8,704 bases of DNA from the NCBI GenBank assembly GCA_964444885.1, contig CAYUIZ010000123.1, forward strand, positions 1 to 8,704, in the 5' to 3' direction. Shown in pieces: positions 7,641 to 8,704 of the stretch. Every line of letters begins with the position of its first letter. Position 1 is the stretch's first letter. Position numbers and translations under genes: made by a program. The stretch is from CAYRGQ01 sp964444885 (GTDB lineage Bacteria > Bacteroidota > Bacteroidia > Sphingobacteriales > Sphingobacteriaceae). The notes under the pieces were generated by a model, which did not search any database, was not told the origin of the DNA, and saw only the letters and a list, made by a program, of their open reading frames with translations.

Positions 7641-8588
7641 TTAATCTTGTTGGTTATTCGTTTGTTCTTCGCCAGCCGCCTGTGCCATATCCTGTTCCAC
7701 CTCCCCTGCCGACGGCAGCCGTTCCTCGCCCAAGCCTTGTGGCCGGAAGATAAAATATGCACCAAACAAAGCCATCAGGGCCGAGGTGACATAAAACAGC
7801 AAGCTGAAGATCAAAGCCAGGTGGGTATCCATGTTGAACAACTCGGCGCCGTAGACGTTGACCATCTCCCGCGCCCCCAAACCGCCCACCGTGAACGGCA
7901 CGACCGCCACCAGCGAAGAGATCAGGAAGATGAATAGGTACGGCGCAAACTTGCCGTCGTAACCCAAGGCGTAAAGCAGGAGAATGGCGCAAATGACCTG
8001 CATGGACTGCACGCCCAAGGCCTTGATATGCGCGATAAAAAACCGGCCAATAAAATCCCGGAAATACCGCCGCATGACCAAGTAGTAGACCGCCGTGCCC
8101 AATGCCACCACGAGGAGGGGAAGTTCGTGCGGAATGTTGATTTGCGGAATAAAAATGGCCAGCAAAGCGGTGATCAACGAAAGTGCCCATAGGCCGCTGA
8201 GCCGATCAAAAAAGACGGCTGACAGCAATTTGCGCCCCCGCACGTCGAATTTTTTGCGCAGGAAATAGATCTTGTAGCCGTCGCCCCCGACGCCGCCCGG
8301 CAGAAAAATATTGTAAAATAAGCCCAGCAAATACAGCTTGAAATTATACCGTTCGCCCAGAAACAGCCCCACGCCCCGAAAGTACTCGTTGAGCCGCGAT
8401 GACCCAATCACAATCGACAGCGCGTACGCCAGAAACGCCAGGAACAGGTACAGGGGATTGGACGTGAAAAACGCCTCCTTGACATCCTTCACGTCGACCT
8501 TGCTGAACACCCAATACAGGGCGAAAGCAGTCACCCCGAATTTCAGGATGTTTTTAACGATGCGCCACCATCTTTTGTTGTTTCCCAT
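7641..8588 (-). CDS. flippase-like membrane protein (LPG synthase TM / UPF0104 family)
   Basis: This is a 315-residue integral membrane protein of the family that includes the flippase half of MprF (lysylphosphatidylglycerol synthase transmembrane region, UPF0104). Family signatures are visible: LPGGVGGDGYKIYFL (96-110), followed by FDRLSGL (127-133), and PFTVGGLGAREMV (231-243). Hydrophobic segments lie near 10-28, 46-62, 86-100, 132-148, 156-172, 196-212, 215-235 and 256-281, giving about seven or eight helices. Residues 282-315 form a hydrophilic tail rich in Glu, Gln and Asn. Members are thought to move lipids or lipid-linked molecules across the inner membrane, but the substrate here is unknown, and no aminoacyl-transferase domain is attached. 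ATG 8588 (MGNNKRWW) is preferred over an in-frame TTG at 8609, which would lie at or next to the predicted transcription start. It is the first gene of the operon. Confidence 0.88.
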   Translation of the reverse strand: MGNNKRWWRIVKNILKFGVTAFALYWVFSKVDVKDVKEAFFTSNPLYLFLAFLAYALSIVIGSSRLNEYFRGVGLFLGERYNFKLYLLGLFYNIFLPGGVGGDGYKIYFLRKKFDVRGRKLLSAVFFDRLSGLWALSLITALLAIFIPQINIPHELPLLVVALGTAVYYLVMRRYFRDFIGRFFIAHIKALGVQSMQVICAILLLYALGYDGKFAPYLFIFLISSLVAVVPFTVGGLGAREMVNVYGAELFNMDTHLALIFSLLFYVTSALMALFGAYFIFRPQGLGEERLPSAGEVEQDMAQAAGEEQTNNQQD

Positions 8589-8613
8589 GATTTGCGTACC
8601 ATTTGCCAAGCCC

Positions 8614-8643
8614 CAAAGGTAGGAAAAAGCCCGATTGTATCAA
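8614..8643 (-). promoter_or_regulatory. Bacteroidota-type promoter of the flippase-SDR-lipoprotein operon
   Basis: Read on the minus strand, TTG (8643-8641) is followed by a 19-base spacer and TACCTTTG (8621-8614). This fits the primary sigma factor consensus of Bacteroidota: a TTG-type -33 element and a TAnnTTTG -7 element. Transcription should start a few bases downstream, near 8607-8610, leaving a leader of about 20 bases before ATG 8588. No other strong match was seen upstream of the three minus-strand genes, so this promoter probably drives all of them. Confidence 0.7.
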
Positions 8644-8652
8644 TTACTTAGC

Positions 8653-8668
8653 GGGTGCACGACAGATT
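8653..8668 (-). repeat. 16-base motif, right copy, upstream of the minus-strand operon
   Basis: This is the same AATnTGTCGTGCACCC motif, read on the minus strand, 64 bases before the flippase gene start. It lies 9 bases upstream of the predicted -33 element, a position where an activator could bind. Relative to the gene downstream, it has the same orientation and nearly the same distance as the left copy. Confidence 0.45.
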
Positions 8669-8684
8669 TCCGCTATTGTGGAAA
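8667..8684. other. imperfect inverted repeat in the intergenic region
   Basis: TTTCCGC and GTGGAAA flank a TATT loop. Six of the seven pairs are Watson-Crick, and the seventh is a G-U pair if transcribed on the plus strand. It overlaps the right copy of the 16-base motif by two bases. It could be an operator for this operon or part of the control region of a gene beyond the window. No clear T-tract follows on either strand, so it is not a convincing terminator. Confidence 0.25.
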
Positions 8685-8704
8685 AACTCCTTACAAACTA
8701 TGCC

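Noticed and set aside
6863..7753. A 296-codon open frame on the plus strand opposite the dehydrogenase gene
   Set aside because: It lies antisense to an SDR with a complete catalytic tetrad, is rich in His, Gln and Arg, and shows no recognisable domain. It is a shadow of the real gene in GC-rich sequence.
7654..8190. A 178-codon minus-strand open frame inside the flippase-like gene
   Set aside because: It is an alternative frame of a clear membrane protein, rich in Gly and Arg, with no start context or family resemblance.
8700..8704. Possible start of a divergent plus-strand gene (ATG at 8700)
   Set aside because: Only five bases are available, with no promoter match on that strand, so it cannot be supported.

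Overview
The window reads as a chromosomal segment from a member of the Bacteroidota. Three things suggest this. The only clear promoter has the Bacteroidota form (TTG, 19 bases, TACCTTTG). None of the five genes has a recognisable Shine-Dalgarno sequence. The first two genes match the Bacteroidota versions of the AddA and AddB recombination nucleases. GC content looks a little over half by eye, which is high for the phylum. A Sphingobacteriales-like genus with moderate GC would fit, but that is a guess. All five genes are intact, and no mobile element, RNA gene or CRISPR array was seen.

Layout: bases 1-73 are a non-coding leader holding one copy of a short motif. Two large plus-strand genes follow, separated by 16 bases: an AddA/RecB-like helicase-nuclease (74-3412) and an AddB-like nuclease (3429-6395). 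They end 5 bases before the stop of a minus-strand operon read towards them. That operon runs, in transcription order, through a flippase-like membrane protein (8588-7641), a short-chain dehydrogenase (7639-6932) and a small lipoprotein (6922-6401). Its genes lie 1 and 9 bases apart. The operon's promoter lies at 8614-8643, and a second copy of the left-end motif sits just upstream of it.

Function: the first pair probably forms an AddAB-type enzyme that unwinds and resects double-strand breaks before RecA loading. AddA carries all helicase motifs and a C-terminal nuclease. AddB has no Walker A motif but has an intact PD-(D/E)XK nuclease. Notably, AddB lacks the four cysteines that hold an iron-sulphur cluster in the classical family. 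The minus-strand operon looks like an envelope or lipid module of unknown substrate.

The window holds no obvious new defence or mobile system. The points most worth following are the cluster-less AddB nuclease, the near-identical 16-base motif upstream of both operons, and the uncharacterised flippase-dehydrogenase-lipoprotein operon.
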